Source: Pantoea sp. 1.19
GTDB taxonomy: Bacteria > Pseudomonadota > Gammaproteobacteria > Enterobacterales > Enterobacteriaceae
Length of the DNA: 64,000 nucleotides
NCBI RefSeq assembly: GCF_001922585.1
Contig: NZ_MRBS01000002.1
Location: forward strand, 62,001 to 126,000
Direction: 5' to 3'
Translations under genes and position numbers: made by a program
Shown: positions 19,952-30,965 of the stretch, one piece after another
Numbering within the stretch: position 1 is the first letter of the stretch
How the letters are laid out: every line of letters starts with the position of its first letter
Notes under the pieces: generated by a model
What the model saw: the letters and a program-made list of their open reading frames with translations, nothing else
Databases searched by the model: none
Told to the model about the DNA's origin: nothing

Positions 19952-20971
19952 TTAGTGTGCCCGCGACCCCTCGCCGGTCTGGGCTTTGCGGCGGGTCACG
20001 CCGCGGATAATTTGCTGCAGCAGCGCCCCGGCCTGCGGCTCGGGCAGCTGCGCGGTGACCGGCAAATACCACCAGTTGTCAGCGGCAAAGCCGCGGCACT
20101 TCACCGCGTCTTTTTCGGTCATTAACAGCGGCTCCCCGTGGGGGGTCAGCGCACGCAACGCCGCGGGCTGATAAGCCTGGTGATCGGCAAAAGCGTACGT
20201 ACGCAGCGGCCGGATGCCCAGCCCCTGCAGCGTGGCAAAAAAGCGCGGGGGATGTCCGATCCCGGCCATGGCTATCGCCTGGGAAAAGTCCGGCGCCTGC
20301 GCACCGTCGGCCGTAGTCTGCAGGCGGGTCAGCTGTCCCGGCTGCAGGCGCATGGGAAGTTCCCCCTCTCCGGCAGTCCCCCCGTTGACAATCACCGCGT
20401 CCACGCTGGCCAGTCGCGACGCACGCTCGCGCATGGGGCCGGCCGGAAGCCACCAGCCGTTGCCAAAGCGCCGCTCGCCGTCTACCACCACAATTTCCAC
20501 ATCGCGGGCCAGGGCGTAGTGCTGCAAACCGTCGTCGGTAATCACCACGTCCAGCGGTTGCGCGGCCAGCAGCGCTTTAACCGCCTCGGCGCGCTGCGGC
20601 GCCACCGCCACTGGCGCGCCGGTGCGTTGATAAATCAGTACCGGCTCATCGCCGGCCTCCGCCGGCGTGCTCTCTGCGCTCAGCAGCAGCGGATAGCGCG
20701 TGGCGCGCCCCCCATAGCCCCGCGAGACCACCCCTACGCGCAGACCGCGCGCGCGCAGCTGTTCCACCAGCCAAATGACCACCGGGGTTTTCCCGTTACC
20801 GCCGGCGGTCAGATTACCGACCACCACTACCGGTACCGGCGCACGCCAGCTTTTCCGCCAGCCAAGCCGGTAGCTCAAGCGAATCAGGCCGGTGATCGCG
20901 CCGTACAGCAAACTGAGCGGCAGCAGCAGCCAATACAGCGGCGAACGGCCGCTCCACAGGCGCTCAATCAT
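19952..20971 (-). CDS. lpxK: Tetraacyldisaccharide 4'-kinase
   Basis: Phosphorylates the 4' position of disaccharide-1-phosphate to make lipid IVA at the inner membrane. A single N-terminal membrane helix (about 10-33) precedes the P-loop [13 protein letters not shown] (51-63); the catalytic region [13 protein letters not shown] follows. The 339 residues compare with 328 in E. coli; the C-terminus ([17 protein letters not shown]) is longer and basic. Its ATG overlaps the msbA stop by four bases, the conserved coupling of flippase and kinase. Confidence 0.97.
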   Translation of the reverse strand: MIERLWSGRSPLYWLLLPLSLLYGAITGLIRLSYRLGWRKSWRAPVPVVVVGNLTAGGNGKTPVVIWLVEQLRARGLRVGVVSRGYGGRATRYPLLLSAESTPAEAGDEPVLIYQRTGAPVAVAPQRAEAVKALLAAQPLDVVITDDGLQHYALARDVEIVVVDGERRFGNGWWLPAGPMRERASRLASVDAVIVNGGTAGEGELPMRLQPGQLTRLQTTADGAQAPDFSQAIAMAGIGHPPRFFATLQGLGIRPLRTYAFADHQAYQPAALRALTPHGEPLLMTEKDAVKCRGFAADNWWYLPVTAQLPEPQAGALLQQIIRGVTRRKAQTGEGSRAH

Positions 20972-22716
20972 TGGCCAAACTGCATTTTGTGCAGCTGTGC
21001 ATAGGCACCGCGCAGGTTCAGCAGCTCATCATGCGAACCGCGCTCAACAATCTGACCATCTTCGATCACCACAATCTCATCCGCCTGTTCAATCGTCGAC
21101 AGGCGGTGAGCGATCACCAGCGAGGTGCGGTTCTTCTGCAACTCATCCAGCGCCGACTGGATCGCCCGCTCAGATTCGGTATCCAGCGCCGAGGTTGCCT
21201 CATCCAGGATCAGAATTGGGCAGTCGCGCAGCAGCGCGCGGGCAATGGCGATACGCTGACGCTGACCGCCGGAGAGCAGTACGCCGTTCTCGCCGATAAT
21301 GGTGTCCAGCCCCTGGTCCATCTTGTCGATGAAGTCTTTCGCGTGGGCCAGTTTCGTTACCTCTTCAATCTGCGCGCGGCTGTACTGCTCCTCCCGCGCG
21401 TAAGCGATATTGTTGGCGACGCTGTCATTGAACAGGTGGACATTCTGCGACACCAGCGCCACCTGATTTCGCAGTGAAGCCAGCGTGTATTCTCGCAGAT
21501 CGTGGCCATCCATCAGGATTTCACCCTGCTGGATATCATAAAAACGGGTCAGCAGACTCGCGAGGGTCGATTTCCCCGAACCGGAACGGCCAACCAGCGC
21601 CACGGTTTTGCCCGCTGGTATATGCAAATTGATGTTTTTCAGCGCCGGGATATCGCGCCCGGGATAGGTGAAGGTGACATTTTTGAACTCAATGTCCCCC
21701 CGCGCACGGGTCACCTGACGATGACCGGTGTCGCTCTCCTGCTCGCTATCGAGGATGGAGAACAGCGTCTGGCAGGCCGCCATGCCGCGCTGGAACTGGG
21801 CATTGACGTTGGTCAGCGACTTTAGCGGGCGCATCAGGGCAATCATGGAGGAGAATACCACGGTAATCGTACCGGCGGTCAGCGTCTCCATCACGCTGGG
21901 GAAGCTTGCTGCGTACAGCACAAACGCCAGGGCCAGCGAGGCAATCAGCTGAATAATCGGGTCTGAAATGGACGAGGCCGACACCAGCTTCATCCCCTGC
22001 TGGCGCATGCGGTTGCTCACTTTATCAAAACGCTGACTCTCCACCTGCTGGCCGCCAAAAATCAGGACTTCTTTATGCCCCTTCAGCATTTGCTCGGCGC
22101 TGGTCGTCACCTGCCCCATGGTGTTCTGCATGTTTTTACTGATATTGCGAAAACGCTTCGAAACCAGGCGAATCGCGAGGGATACCACCGGCGCCAGCAC
22201 GATCAGGATCAGTGACAGCTGCCAGCTGTAGTAAAACATCATGATAAACAGGCCAATGATTGATGCGCCCTCGCGCACCACCGTCACCAGCGCGCCGGAA
22301 GAGGAGGACGCGACCTGCTCCGAGTCATAGGTGATGCGCGACAGCAGGGTACCGGTCGACTGCTTGTCAAAGAACGCGACCGGCATACCCATCATGTGGC
22401 TGAACAGGCCCCGGCGCATATTCATCACTACGTTGCCCGAAACCCAGGAGATGCAATAGCTGGAGATATAGCTGGTGACACCGCGCATGAGCATCAGGCC
22501 TATAACCGCCAGCGGCATCCATAGCAGGACCGATTTGTCCGCTTTGCCAAAACCGTCGTCGAGTAAAGGTTTCAGCAATGACAACATCAGGGTATCACCT
22601 GCCGCATTGAGCACCAGCGCAACGGCTGCTACGGCGAGCCCGGCCTTGTGGGGAGCGATCATCGGCCACAGGCGGCGAAATGTTTGCCACGTTGAAAGAT
22701 CTTTATCGAGATGCAT
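20968..22716 (-). CDS. msbA: Lipid A flippase MsbA, ABC exporter
   Basis: Homodimeric ABC exporter that flips core-lipid A across the inner membrane. ATG 22716 gives 582 residues starting [18 protein letters not shown], the same length as E. coli; the frame is open 20 codons further but without homology. Six membrane helices (about 1-325) are followed by the nucleotide-binding domain with Walker [10 protein letters not shown] (about 376-384), the [10 protein letters not shown] signature (about 480) and the Walker [11 protein letters not shown]. It is coupled to lpxK by an ATGA overlap. Confidence 0.98.
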   Translation of the reverse strand: MHLDKDLSTWQTFRRLWPMIAPHKAGLAVAAVALVLNAAGDTLMLSLLKPLLDDGFGKADKSVLLWMPLAVIGLMLMRGVTSYISSYCISWVSGNVVMNMRRGLFSHMMGMPVAFFDKQSTGTLLSRITYDSEQVASSSSGALVTVVREGASIIGLFIMMFYYSWQLSLILIVLAPVVSLAIRLVSKRFRNISKNMQNTMGQVTTSAEQMLKGHKEVLIFGGQQVESQRFDKVSNRMRQQGMKLVSASSISDPIIQLIASLALAFVLYAASFPSVMETLTAGTITVVFSSMIALMRPLKSLTNVNAQFQRGMAACQTLFSILDSEQESDTGHRQVTRARGDIEFKNVTFTYPGRDIPALKNINLHIPAGKTVALVGRSGSGKSTLASLLTRFYDIQQGEILMDGHDLREYTLASLRNQVALVSQNVHLFNDSVANNIAYAREEQYSRAQIEEVTKLAHAKDFIDKMDQGLDTIIGENGVLLSGGQRQRIAIARALLRDCPILILDEATSALDTESERAIQSALDELQKNRTSLVIAHRLSTIEQADEIVVIEDGQIVERGSHDELLNLRGAYAQLHKMQFGQ

Positions 22717-22750
22717 GTCATTACCAGCTTCAGTGAAATAGCCGCTCATT

Positions 22751-25006
22751 CTACCTGGAATCCCGCGGGACGCCAAACCACGGATGATACCAGCGCGGCA
22801 ATATTTGCTCTCGCAAACCGCTGACGCGCAGCCTGTGGCGATAAAATGTTACCGCGATCTGGCCAGAAACGGCGGTGTCATACCACGCAATCCCCGCCGA
22901 TCGATAGCGTGCCACCACACTTGCCGCCGGAAGCCGCCACGGGCTGTAACGCGCCGCCGAGGCCAGCGCCACCGTGGGGCGCAGCCGGCGCAGCAACACG
23001 GGCGTTGAGGAGGTCCGGCTACCGTGATGGGGGACCTGCAGGACATCGACCGCGCCGCGATCGCCCCACTCCGCTACCAGCTGCCGTTCAGCCTCCCGCT
23101 CCATATCTCCGGTTAACAGCACGTGAAATGTCCCATCGTGAATCAGCAGCGCGCAGGAGTCATTGTTGTCCCCGCGATGCGCACCCGCTGGCGGCCAGAC
23201 GACCTCCATGTCCAGCCCCTGCCAGCGCCAGCGATCGCCCCGTGAACAGCCCCGCGCCGCCGGAGCAAAGTTACGCCGCACCATCAGATCCGGCCAGCGC
23301 AGCAGCAGGCTGGCGGCACCGCCGATATGATCGCGATGCGCGTGGCTCAGCACCAGCATGTCTGGCCGGAGCCCCTGCCACTCCAGCCAGGGCACAATCG
23401 TGCGTTCTCCCGCGTCGCCGCCCGACCAGCTGCCGCCACTGTCATACAGCAGCGCATGCCCATGGCGTGAAAGCACTACCGCCAGGCCGTGGCCCACATC
23501 CAGCATATCCAGCCGCCAGCGCACGCTGGGATCGGACGCTCGCAGCTGGGCGATCGCCAGCGGCAGGATGAGCAGCGCAACGGGCCAGCGTACGCTGGCA
23601 CCGAGGTAGAGGGCGATCAGTAGCAGCAGCCCCATCACCAGGCCTAATGCACCATCGCCGCTGACCGCGTACCAGGCCGGAGGCAGTGCGCGCAGCGACG
23701 CGACAGCCCCGTTCAGCGCCAGGTCCGCACCGCGCCAGCACAGCGTGCTGAGTGCAGGACAGGGTAATAACAGCAGCGCCAGCAGGATCAACGGTACCAC
23801 CAGCAGCGAGACCAGCGGTACCGCGATCAGATTCGCCGCCAGCGCACTCAGACTCAGGCCGTGAAACAGCCACAGCTGTGCCGGCAGCAGCAGCAGCATG
23901 ATAATCAGCTGCAGGTGCACCAGCTGCAGCATTCTCCCGCACCGGTAGCGGCGCAAAGTCGCCGGTAACGGCAATAACCAGTATCCCAGCAGCATCGCCG
24001 CCACCGCCAGTACCGACAGCCAGAAGCTATCGGCGAGAAGAGTGAGTGGATCGACTAACAAGACCAGCGCAACGCAGAGCAGCCAGACTTGCGTACCGGA
24101 AACATGCCAGCCGCGCAGGCGGCAGATAGTCCAGCAGCCGATGGCCACCAGCGCCCGCTGTGCCGGCGGCTGGCCGCCGGAGAGCCACGCATAGGCCAGC
24201 GCCGTCAGCGCCGCGCAGTACAACGGCCAGCGGTAGCCAATACGCCACGCCGGCAGCGGGAGCTGGCACAGCCGCCCCAGCAGCGCCCCAAATGCTGCCG
24301 CGAGGCCAATGTGCATTCCGGAAATGGCCATCAGGTGGGCGGTACCGGTTTCCCGCAGCAGCTGCCGCTGTTCACCCGTGAGGCGACGGCGATCGCCAAA
24401 CGCCAGCGCACTCAGTAGCGCCGGCTGCGCTGCCTGCGCATAGTGGCCTTCAGCGCGCTGAATCAGTTGCGTGCGCGCATCACAGCTGCCGCTTCGCGCC
24501 CGCGTGGTGAGGATGCGCCCGGTCAGCGGGGTATGGTTTGCCAGAGCCCATCGCTGGGCATCAAAGCCCCCCTCATTGAGCTGCGCATGGACCGGACGCA
24601 GACTCAGTGTGACGATCGCCGACATGCCAGCGCACCAGCCACCGCCGCCGCGCAGCCCAACCCGCGCGTACAGCGGCGGATAAACTGGCCGGCCCTGCCA
24701 CCAAAGCAGCTGCACCGTCATCCGCCGGTCGTCCGGTACCGCTTCCACTACCCGCACCTGTAGCGTGGCCGGTTGCGCAATTAGCTGTTCAATCTGGGTT
24801 ATTTCCCGCTGTGCATGCAGCGCGACCCAGGTAAAACCCAGCAGCATCAGCGCCGCCTGGCGCAGTGGGCGCAAGCGGGCCTGCAGCAGCAGCAAAGCCA
24901 GAGCGATCAGCGCCGCCAGCGCCAGCGGCGACGGCAGTTGCGGTAAGATAAGCAGCGGCAGCATGCCCAGAACCAGGCAGGCGGCGGCGCGGGTCAGAGT
25001 CATCAT
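22751..25006 (-). CDS. ycaI: ComEC/Rec2-family inner-membrane protein YcaI
   Basis: A 751-residue polytopic protein with the ComEC competence-channel architecture: an N-terminal OB-like segment between membrane helices, a multi-helix core (about 220-500), and a C-terminal metallo-beta-lactamase-like domain with [25 protein letters not shown] (about 552-562) and VPHHGS. In competent species ComEC passes single-stranded DNA into the cell; in enterobacteria the role is unproven. No other competence genes are near. Two ATG codons in tandem open the frame (25006 or 25003). The stop lies 34 bases before the msbA start, so it may lead the lipid A operon. Confidence 0.93.
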   Translation of the reverse strand: MMTLTRAAACLVLGMLPLLILPQLPSPLALAALIALALLLLQARLRPLRQAALMLLGFTWVALHAQREITQIEQLIAQPATLQVRVVEAVPDDRRMTVQLLWWQGRPVYPPLYARVGLRGGGGWCAGMSAIVTLSLRPVHAQLNEGGFDAQRWALANHTPLTGRILTTRARSGSCDARTQLIQRAEGHYAQAAQPALLSALAFGDRRRLTGEQRQLLRETGTAHLMAISGMHIGLAAAFGALLGRLCQLPLPAWRIGYRWPLYCAALTALAYAWLSGGQPPAQRALVAIGCWTICRLRGWHVSGTQVWLLCVALVLLVDPLTLLADSFWLSVLAVAAMLLGYWLLPLPATLRRYRCGRMLQLVHLQLIIMLLLLPAQLWLFHGLSLSALAANLIAVPLVSLLVVPLILLALLLLPCPALSTLCWRGADLALNGAVASLRALPPAWYAVSGDGALGLVMGLLLLIALYLGASVRWPVALLILPLAIAQLRASDPSVRWRLDMLDVGHGLAVVLSRHGHALLYDSGGSWSGGDAGERTIVPWLEWQGLRPDMLVLSHAHRDHIGGAASLLLRWPDLMVRRNFAPAARGCSRGDRWRWQGLDMEVVWPPAGAHRGDNNDSCALLIHDGTFHVLLTGDMEREAERQLVAEWGDRGAVDVLQVPHHGSRTSSTPVLLRRLRPTVALASAARYSPWRLPAASVVARYRSAGIAWYDTAVSGQIAVTFYRHRLRVSGLREQILPRWYHPWFGVPRDSR

Positions 25007-25160
25007 GGCGCTCCCACAGCGTAGAGGGAGGCATTGTCGCTGCCGGAGAGGAGAGGCACCGCGGAGAAAACGGCGCTATGCGGCGGGGGTGCAGAAAAAG
25101 TTGCCGCCGTTGCCAGCAAAACCTAACGCTATGCGGCACAGGCCGCAAAAAGGCACCGGT

Positions 25161-25190
25161 AAAAAAAAACGACACCGGAGTGTCGTTTTC
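25161..25190 (-). terminator. ihfB rho-independent terminator
   Basis: On the minus strand AAAACGACACTCCGGTGTCG is followed by nine T residues (plus-strand A-run 25161-25169). The stem pairs CGACAC with GTGTCG flanked by A/T. It lies 16 bases after the ihfB stop. Confidence 0.9.
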
Positions 25191-25205
25191 GTCGATTCAT
25201 CGTGC

Positions 25206-25490
25206 TTAGCCGTAAATGTTAGCGCGATCCCGCAGCTCTTTGCCCGGCTTGAAATGGGGAACATATTTGCCCTCCAGATCCACTTTGTCACCGGTTTTAG
25301 GATTACGACCGGTGCGCGGTGCGCGGTAATGCAAAGAAAAGCTGCCAAACCCCCGGATTTCAATGCGTTCGCCACCGGCCAGGGTACTGGCCATGTGCTC
25401 AAGCATCTCTTTTACCGCATCCTCAACCGCTTTCGCAGGAATATGAGATTGCTGGCTGGCAAGTCGTTCAATCAGTTCGGACTTGGTCAT
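25206..25490 (-). CDS. ihfB: Integration host factor, beta subunit
   Basis: HU-family DNA-bending protein that pairs with IhfA to form IHF. It is 94 residues, as in E. coli. The DNA-binding arm [10 protein letters not shown] has the intercalating Pro at about residue 64, and FGSF is conserved. The ATG at 25490 follows GGATCC-type purines (AGGATCC). It lies downstream of rpsA with a hairpin in between, the E. coli arrangement, so some transcripts come by read-through from rpsA. Confidence 0.98.
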   Translation of the reverse strand: MTKSELIERLASQQSHIPAKAVEDAVKEMLEHMASTLAGGERIEIRGFGSFSLHYRAPRTGRNPKTGDKVDLEGKYVPHFKPGKELRDRANIYG

Positions 25491-25542
25491 GGATCCTCCG
25501 GATTATCCCTACAGGAAAAATGTGAGACAGCGCCTTACACAT

Positions 25543-25564
25543 CAGGGTGGCTGTCGCCACCCTG
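25543..25564 (-). terminator. rpsA-ihfB intergenic hairpin
   Basis: CAGGGTGGC (25543-25551), loop TGTC, GCCACCCTG (25556-25564): a perfect 9-bp stem 17 bases after the rpsA stop. There is no T-run on the minus strand, so it may act as a partial terminator or as a barrier to 3' decay between the two genes. Confidence 0.5.
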
Positions 25565-25580
25565 TTTGGCTGGAGCGTGA

Positions 25581-27254
25581 TTACTCGCCTTTTGCCGCTT
25601 TAAATGCTTCTGCCATTGCGTTGGAGAAGTTAGCGTCATCCTGCTTGTTGTTGACGGTGGCGATAGCGTCTTTCTCATCCGCTTCGTCTTTCGCACGAAC
25701 AGACAGGCTCACTACGCGGTTCTTACGATCCACGCCGGTGAATTTCGCTTCAACGTCGTCACCCACGCTCAGGAGCAGAGTGGCGTCTTCTACGCGGTCA
25801 CGGGACGCTTCAGAAGCGCGCAGGTAACCTTCTACGCCGTCAGCTAATTCAACTGTAGCACCTTTCGCGTCAACAGCAGTCACTTTACCGTTAACAATCG
25901 CACCTTTCTTGTTCAGAGAGATGTAGTTGTTGAACGGATCTTCTGCCAGCTGCTTAACGCCCAGGGAAATGCGCTCGCGCTCTGCGTCAACCTGCAGTAC
26001 AACGGCAGCGATTTCGTCGCCTTTTTTGTACTCACGAACGGCTTCTTCGCCAGTCGCGTTCCAGGAGATGTCAGACAGGTGAACCAGACCGTCGATGCCA
26101 CCGTCCAGGCCGATGAAGATACCGAAGTCAGTGATAGACTTGATTTTACCTTCAACGCGATCGCCTTTGTTGTGGGTCTCGGCGAACTGCTGCCATGGGT
26201 TAGATTTGCACTGCTTCAGGCCCAGGGAGATACGACGACGCTCTTCATCAATGTCCAGCACCATCACTTCAACCACATCGCCCACGTTAACCACTTTGGA
26301 CGGGTGGATGTTTTTGTTGGTCCAATCCATCTCAGAAACGTGAACCAGACCTTCAACGCCTTCTTCGATTTCCACGAAGCAGCCGTAGTCAGTCAGGTTG
26401 GTCACGCGGCCGGTCAGCTTGGTGCCTTCCGGGTAGCGCTTAGCGATAGCGACCCACGGATCTTCGCCCAGCTGCTTCAGACCCAGAGAAACGCGGGTGC
26501 GCTCACGGTCGAATTTCAGCACTTTCACGTTGATTTCATCACCAACGTTGACGATTTCGCTCGGGTGCTTAACGCGTTTCCACGCCATATCAGTGATGTG
26601 CAGCAGGCCGTCAACGCCGCCCAGGTCAACAAAGGCGCCGTAGTCAGTGAGGTTCTTAACGATACCTTTGACTTCCATGCCTTCCTGCAGGTTTTCCAGC
26701 AGCTGATCGCGCTCTGCGCTGTTCTCAGACTCGATAACCGCACGGCGAGAAACGACAACGTTGTTGCGCTTCTGATCAAGCTTGATCACTTTAAACTCAA
26801 GCTCTTTGCCTTCCAGGTGCAGGGTATCGCGGACCGGACGCACGTCAACCAGGGAGCCTGGCAGGAACGCACGAATACCGTTCAGCTCAACTGTGAAGCC
26901 ACCCTTCACTTTGCCGTTGATCACACCGGTCACAGTTTCAGCGTCTTCGTAAGCTTTTTCCAGCGTAATCCAGGCTTCGTGACGTTTGGCTTTCTCACGA
27001 GACAGCTGGGTCTCACCGAAGCCGTCTTCTACTGCGTCCAGCGCAACGTCAACTTCGTCACCTACCTGGATTTCCAGCTCGCCGGCTGCGTTCTTGAACT
27101 GCTCTGCAGGAATAGCAGATTCAGATTTCAGACCCGCATCAACCAGGACGACGTCTTTGTCGATAGCAACAACAACGCCACGAACGATGGAACCCGGGCG
27201 GGTTTCGATTTCTTTCAGGGACTCTTCAAAGAGTTGAGCAAAAGATTCAGTCAT
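25581..27254 (-). CDS. rpsA: 30S ribosomal protein S1
   Basis: Largest small-subunit protein; captures mRNA on the ribosome. ATG 27254 gives 557 residues beginning [17 protein letters not shown], as in E. coli; the frame upstream is open but unrelated. Six S1 OB-fold repeats are visible at about 21-87, 105-171, 192-260, 277-347, 364-434 and 451-520 (recurring [15 protein letters not shown]-like and HVSEMDW/HITDMAW blocks). In E. coli S1 represses its own translation through the leader. There is no strong Shine-Dalgarno before this ATG either (AAGATTATCAAT), which fits that unusual initiation site. Confidence 0.98.
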   Translation of the reverse strand: MTESFAQLFEESLKEIETRPGSIVRGVVVAIDKDVVLVDAGLKSESAIPAEQFKNAAGELEIQVGDEVDVALDAVEDGFGETQLSREKAKRHEAWITLEKAYEDAETVTGVINGKVKGGFTVELNGIRAFLPGSLVDVRPVRDTLHLEGKELEFKVIKLDQKRNNVVVSRRAVIESENSAERDQLLENLQEGMEVKGIVKNLTDYGAFVDLGGVDGLLHITDMAWKRVKHPSEIVNVGDEINVKVLKFDRERTRVSLGLKQLGEDPWVAIAKRYPEGTKLTGRVTNLTDYGCFVEIEEGVEGLVHVSEMDWTNKNIHPSKVVNVGDVVEVMVLDIDEERRRISLGLKQCKSNPWQQFAETHNKGDRVEGKIKSITDFGIFIGLDGGIDGLVHLSDISWNATGEEAVREYKKGDEIAAVVLQVDAERERISLGVKQLAEDPFNNYISLNKKGAIVNGKVTAVDAKGATVELADGVEGYLRASEASRDRVEDATLLLSVGDDVEAKFTGVDRKNRVVSLSVRAKDEADEKDAIATVNNKQDDANFSNAMAEAFKAAKGE

Positions 27255-27361
27255 ATTGATAATCTTAGGATTCTTCAATTTAACGTCCACCTGACATCCT
27301 GACGGGTGGGGTTGTTTCACATACCCGATGACCTTCCCTGTCACCGGGGTACTGCATTCGG

Positions 27362-28051
27362 TTAAGCCGAGGGCAAAGCCAGCGTCTTACGCGCATAGTC
27401 TAGCGCGATTTCAATGACTTGCTCAATGCTCATCTGGGTAGAGTCCAGCACCAGTGCATCACTGGCGGGCACTAACGGTGCCACTGGGCGATGGCGATCG
27501 CGGTCATCCCGCTCTTTTATCTCGGCTAAAAGGCGCTCAAAGTTAACACTAAAGCCCTTTTCCTGCAACTGCAGCATGCGACGCTGAGCGCGCTCTTCCG
27601 AACTGGCGTCGAGGAAAATTTTGACCGGCGCATCGGGAAACACCACCGTGCCCATATCGCGTCCGTCGGCAATCAGCCCCGGCGCCTCGCGGAACGCACG
27701 CTGGCGACGCAGCAACGCCTCGCGCACGCGCGGGAAGGCCGCCACTTTCGACGCCGTATTGCTGACGTCCTGGCTGCGGATCGCCGCGGAGACATCCTCG
27801 CCTTCCAGCACCACGCTTATCTCGCCCTGCTCGGCAATAAACCGCACGTCCAGATGGGCCGCAATGGGCACCAGCGCCTCTTCCGAGGTAATGTCAACGT
27901 GATGATGCAGCGCGGCCAGCGCCAGTACGCGATAAATTGCGCCGGAATCCAGCAGGTGCCACCGCAGATTCTCCGCCATCGCTTTACACAGTGTGCCTTT
28001 ACCCGCACCACTTGGGCCATCAATGGTGATTACCGGGACTGTAGCTGTCAT
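27362..28051 (-). CDS. cmk: Cytidylate kinase
   Basis: Phosphorylates CMP and dCMP to the diphosphates. The P-loop GPSGAGKGT is at 12-20 and the CMP-binding [10 protein letters not shown] and [10 protein letters not shown] blocks follow. The 229 residues compare with 227 in E. coli. It is upstream of rpsA on the same strand (107-base gap), the classic cmk-rpsA arrangement in which some rpsA transcription starts before cmk. Confidence 0.97.
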   Translation of the reverse strand: MTATVPVITIDGPSGAGKGTLCKAMAENLRWHLLDSGAIYRVLALAALHHHVDITSEEALVPIAAHLDVRFIAEQGEISVVLEGEDVSAAIRSQDVSNTASKVAAFPRVREALLRRQRAFREAPGLIADGRDMGTVVFPDAPVKIFLDASSEERAQRRMLQLQEKGFSVNFERLLAEIKERDDRDRHRPVAPLVPASDALVLDSTQMSIEQVIEIALDYARKTLALPSA

Positions 28052-28107
28052 CTGTTTCTCCTGTATGGCTGCGCGGTTACCTGTTCACCAGGTAAAGATC
28101 GCGGCGT

Positions 28108-28113
28108 ATTATA
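28108..28113 (-). promoter_or_regulatory. Possible cmk promoter (-10)
   Basis: A perfect TATAAT on the minus strand (28113 to 28108), inside the palindrome GCGTAT-T-ATACGC, about 57 bases before the cmk ATG. No good -35 was seen at the expected distance, so it would need an activator or is fortuitous. Confidence 0.45.
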
Positions 28114-28225
28114 CGCACCCTGACGCCGTATCGTTACCCCTAAAGCATAGTCGGCGACAAAAAACCTTACAGCGGCGGTGATTAAAGAGACAGGTGCCCG
28201 CCGACCGGCGGGCAATCGGAAGGAA

Positions 28226-29512
28226 TCAGGCCGGCTGACTGATGCTGGCCAGACGTTCAAAATAGTCGGGGAACGTTTTCGCCGTACAGGCCGGATCAAG
28301 AATGGTCACAGCCGTGTCAGACAGCGCCACCAGCGAAAAACACATCGCCATGCGGTGATCATTATAGGTGCCGATTTCAGCGTGGGTTAACGCCGCCGGC
28401 GGCGTGATGCGGATGTAATCGTGCCCTTCCTCCACGTCTGCGCCCACTTTACGCAGCTCGGTGGCCATCGCCGCCAGGCGATCGGTCTCCTTAACACGCC
28501 AGTTATAGATGTTGCGCAGGACCGTGGTGCCCCGGGCAAACAGCGCGGTAGTAGCAATGGTCATCGCGGCGTCGGGGATATGGTTCATGTCCATATCGAC
28601 GGCGTGCAGTTCACCGCGGGTACAGGCAATGTAATCCTCGCCCCAGGAAATCGTTGCGCCCATGTTTTCCAGCACATCGGCAAAGCGAATATCGCCCTGT
28701 ACGCTGTTACGCCCGATGCCGGTCACCCGCACGGTACCGCCTTTGATCGCGGCCGCCGCCAGAAAATAGGAAGCTGAAGAAGCATCCCCCTCCACCAGAT
28801 AGTCGCCTGGCGACTGGTACTGCTGCCGCCCACGCACCACAAAGCGACGATAGTTATCGTTTTCTACCTCAACGCCAAAACGCGCCATCAGACTCAGCGT
28901 GATAGCGATATAAGGCCGGGATACCAGTTCGCCGGTGATGCTGATGGTGGTATCCTGCGGCGCCAGCGGTGCAGCCATCAGCAGCGCCGTCAGAAACTGG
29001 CTGGACACCGAACCGTCGACGCTGACTTCGCCACCGCGGAAGCCGCCCTGCAAACGCACCGGCGGATAGTCGGTTTGCTCCAGATAGGTAATCTGCGCGC
29101 CGCCCTGGCGAAGCGCGTCCACCAGATGACCAATTGGGCGCTCTTTCATCCTGGGCTCACCGGTGAGCACCACGTCCCCCTGTCCGAGGCACAGCGCAGC
29201 CGTCAGCGGGCGCATCGCCGTACCAGCATTCCCCAGAAACAGCTCTCGTGCGCCCCGCGCCTCGAGCGGTCCTCCGTTGCCGGTCACTTCACAAGTGGTG
29301 CGGTCCGCCGACAGGCGGTAGTCAACGCCGAGCGCCTGCAGCGCATTCAGCATATGTCGCACATCATCGCTGTCCAACAGGTTAGTCAGCCGGGTGGTAC
29401 CCGAAGCCAGCGCCGCCAGCAGCAACGCGCGATTGGATACGCTTTTAGAACCGGGCAGATTGATAACGCCGTCAACGTGGGCAATCGGCTGTAAAGTCAG
29501 GGAGTCCTGCAT
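28226..29512 (-). CDS. aroA: 3-phosphoshikimate 1-carboxyvinyltransferase (EPSP synthase)
   Basis: Sixth step of the shikimate pathway: shikimate-3-phosphate + PEP gives EPSP. It has [17 protein letters not shown] (19-35) and [11 protein letters not shown] (about 93-103), with the glycine of the class I glyphosate-sensitive type, and the late [14 protein letters not shown] block. The 428 residues are one longer than E. coli. It is downstream of serC with a 100-base gap holding a strong hairpin, the conserved serC-aroA operon. E. coli has ycaL between aroA and cmk; here only 174 bases separate them. Confidence 0.98.
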   Translation of the reverse strand: MQDSLTLQPIAHVDGVINLPGSKSVSNRALLLAALASGTTRLTNLLDSDDVRHMLNALQALGVDYRLSADRTTCEVTGNGGPLEARGARELFLGNAGTAMRPLTAALCLGQGDVVLTGEPRMKERPIGHLVDALRQGGAQITYLEQTDYPPVRLQGGFRGGEVSVDGSVSSQFLTALLMAAPLAPQDTTISITGELVSRPYIAITLSLMARFGVEVENDNYRRFVVRGRQQYQSPGDYLVEGDASSASYFLAAAAIKGGTVRVTGIGRNSVQGDIRFADVLENMGATISWGEDYIACTRGELHAVDMDMNHIPDAAMTIATTALFARGTTVLRNIYNWRVKETDRLAAMATELRKVGADVEEGHDYIRITPPAALTHAEIGTYNDHRMAMCFSLVALSDTAVTILDPACTAKTFPDYFERLASISQPA

Positions 29513-29540
29513 GTCACACTTATCTCCAGAGTATATGACG

Positions 29541-29569
29541 CCGAAACCCCGCGGCAGGCGAGGTTTCGG
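29541..29569 (-). terminator. serC-aroA intercistronic hairpin
   Basis: On the minus strand CCGAAACCTCGC and GCGGGGTTTCGG form a 12-bp stem (one G-T pair) with a CTGCC loop. No T-run follows, so it is more likely a partial attenuator or mRNA-stabilising structure than a full terminator. E. coli is also known to have lower aroA than serC expression from this operon. Confidence 0.5.
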
Positions 29570-29612
29570 TTTGCTCCTGCCGGGGCAGGAGGATAAAACG
29601 ACAGCTGCGCCT

Positions 29613-30698
29613 TTAGCCGTGGCGGCGGGCGAAATCAGTCATAAAGTCGGTGAGGGCCTTAACGCCGTCTAACGGCATCGCGTTATAAATCGAGGCGCGC
29701 ATGCCCCCCACCACGCGATGGCCTTTCAGCGCATGTAAACCGGCAGCAAATGACTCTTCCAGAAACAGCTTATCCAGCGCCGGATCCCGCAGTTGGAAAG
29801 GGACATTCATTTTGGAGCGGTTTGCCGCGGCCACGTCGTTGCGGTAAAACTCGCTGCCATCGATAGTGCCGTACAGCAGCTCGGCCTTCGCCTGATTCAC
29901 CCTGGCCATCTCAGTCACACCGCCCTGTGATTTCAACCACTTAAAAACCAGACCGGAGAGGTACCAGGCGTAGGTCGGCGGCGTATTAAACATTGACTCA
30001 TTTTCTGCCAACACCTGGTAATCCAGTATCGAAGGCAGCAGTGGACTGGCGCGACCCAGTAGATCCTCGCGTACGATAACCAGCGTCAGCCCCGCCGGGC
30101 CAATGTTCTTCTGCGCACCGGCGTAAATCACGCCGTAACGGCTGACGTCAATCGGCTGCGACAGGATGGTGGAAGAGAGATCGGCGACCACCACTTTGTC
30201 ACCAAAATCTGGCTGCTCATGAATGGCGATGCCATCAATGGTCTCATTTGGACAGTAGTGGACGTAGGCCGCGCCGTCGCTCAGCGCCCAGTTGCGCATC
30301 GCCACCACGGCGCGCTTGCCGTCAACCTGCGTCAGCGCGTCAATCACGTTCGGGGTACAGTATTTCGTGGCTTCTTTAATGGCGCTGTGTGCCCAGTAGC
30401 CGGCATCAATATAGTCGGCGGTAGTGGCCTGCCCGAGCAGGTTCATCGGCACCGCAGCAAACTGTGCGCGGGCACCACCGTGGCAGAATAAAACTTTGTA
30501 GTTCGGAGGGATTTTTAGCAGATCGCGAAAATCTTTCTCCGCCTCTTCCGCCACCTGAATAAATTCCTTACTGCGGTGACTGATCTCCATTACGGAGGTT
30601 CCCAGCCCGTTCCAGTTAGTCAGTTCCTGTTCTGCGCGACGGAGCACTTCCACCGGCAGCATGGCCGGTCCGGAGCTAAAATTGAAAACCTGTGTCAT
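29613..30698 (-). CDS. serC: Phosphoserine aminotransferase
   Basis: PLP enzyme making 3-phosphoserine for serine synthesis and 4-phosphohydroxythreonine for pyridoxal phosphate synthesis. At 361 residues it is one short of E. coli. The PLP lysine is Lys197 in [21 protein letters not shown] opens the protein and [12 protein letters not shown] closes it. GAGGGGAA before ATG 30698 is a strong ribosome site. It leads the serC-aroA operon and is divergent from ycaO (267-base gap). Confidence 0.98.
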   Translation of the reverse strand: MTQVFNFSSGPAMLPVEVLRRAEQELTNWNGLGTSVMEISHRSKEFIQVAEEAEKDFRDLLKIPPNYKVLFCHGGARAQFAAVPMNLLGQATTADYIDAGYWAHSAIKEATKYCTPNVIDALTQVDGKRAVVAMRNWALSDGAAYVHYCPNETIDGIAIHEQPDFGDKVVVADLSSTILSQPIDVSRYGVIYAGAQKNIGPAGLTLVIVREDLLGRASPLLPSILDYQVLAENESMFNTPPTYAWYLSGLVFKWLKSQGGVTEMARVNQAKAELLYGTIDGSEFYRNDVAAANRSKMNVPFQLRDPALDKLFLEESFAAGLHALKGHRVVGGMRASIYNAMPLDGVKALTDFMTDFARRHG

Positions 30699-30904
30699 TT
30701 CCCCTCACCACATTGAGCAATCGTTTCTGTTCTCGCTATCGGTTTTATCATCGCCTCCGGGCGGCTGCAATGCTTAATCCGGCCAGCTCGCGTTTTTTCT
30801 GTTGGTCTGCGTAACAGCTTATGCCGTAAATGAAAGCCAACGCGGAATAAAACGTGCTAAGCGGAATCGACCGCGTAATTTACAGATAAACGCCGGCGCA
30901 CGCG

Positions 30905-30933
30905 TGGCGATAACTGATGAAAACCCGTATTAT
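30905..30933 (+). promoter_or_regulatory. Possible ycaO promoter
   Basis: TATTAT at 30928-30933 with a weak TGGCGA at 30905-30910 (17-base spacer), about 33 bases before the ycaO ATG. Confidence 0.4.
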
Positions 30934-30965
30934 GCGCCCTTTCCACAGTAACTATTGAGTGGCAC

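Noticed and set aside
22751-25006. ycaI as evidence of a natural competence system
   Set aside because: A single ComEC-like gene is common in enterobacteria; no other competence genes are in the window.
26079-27302. 407-codon open frame antisense to rpsA
   Set aside because: Reflects the strongly biased codon use of the S1 gene; no independent evidence.
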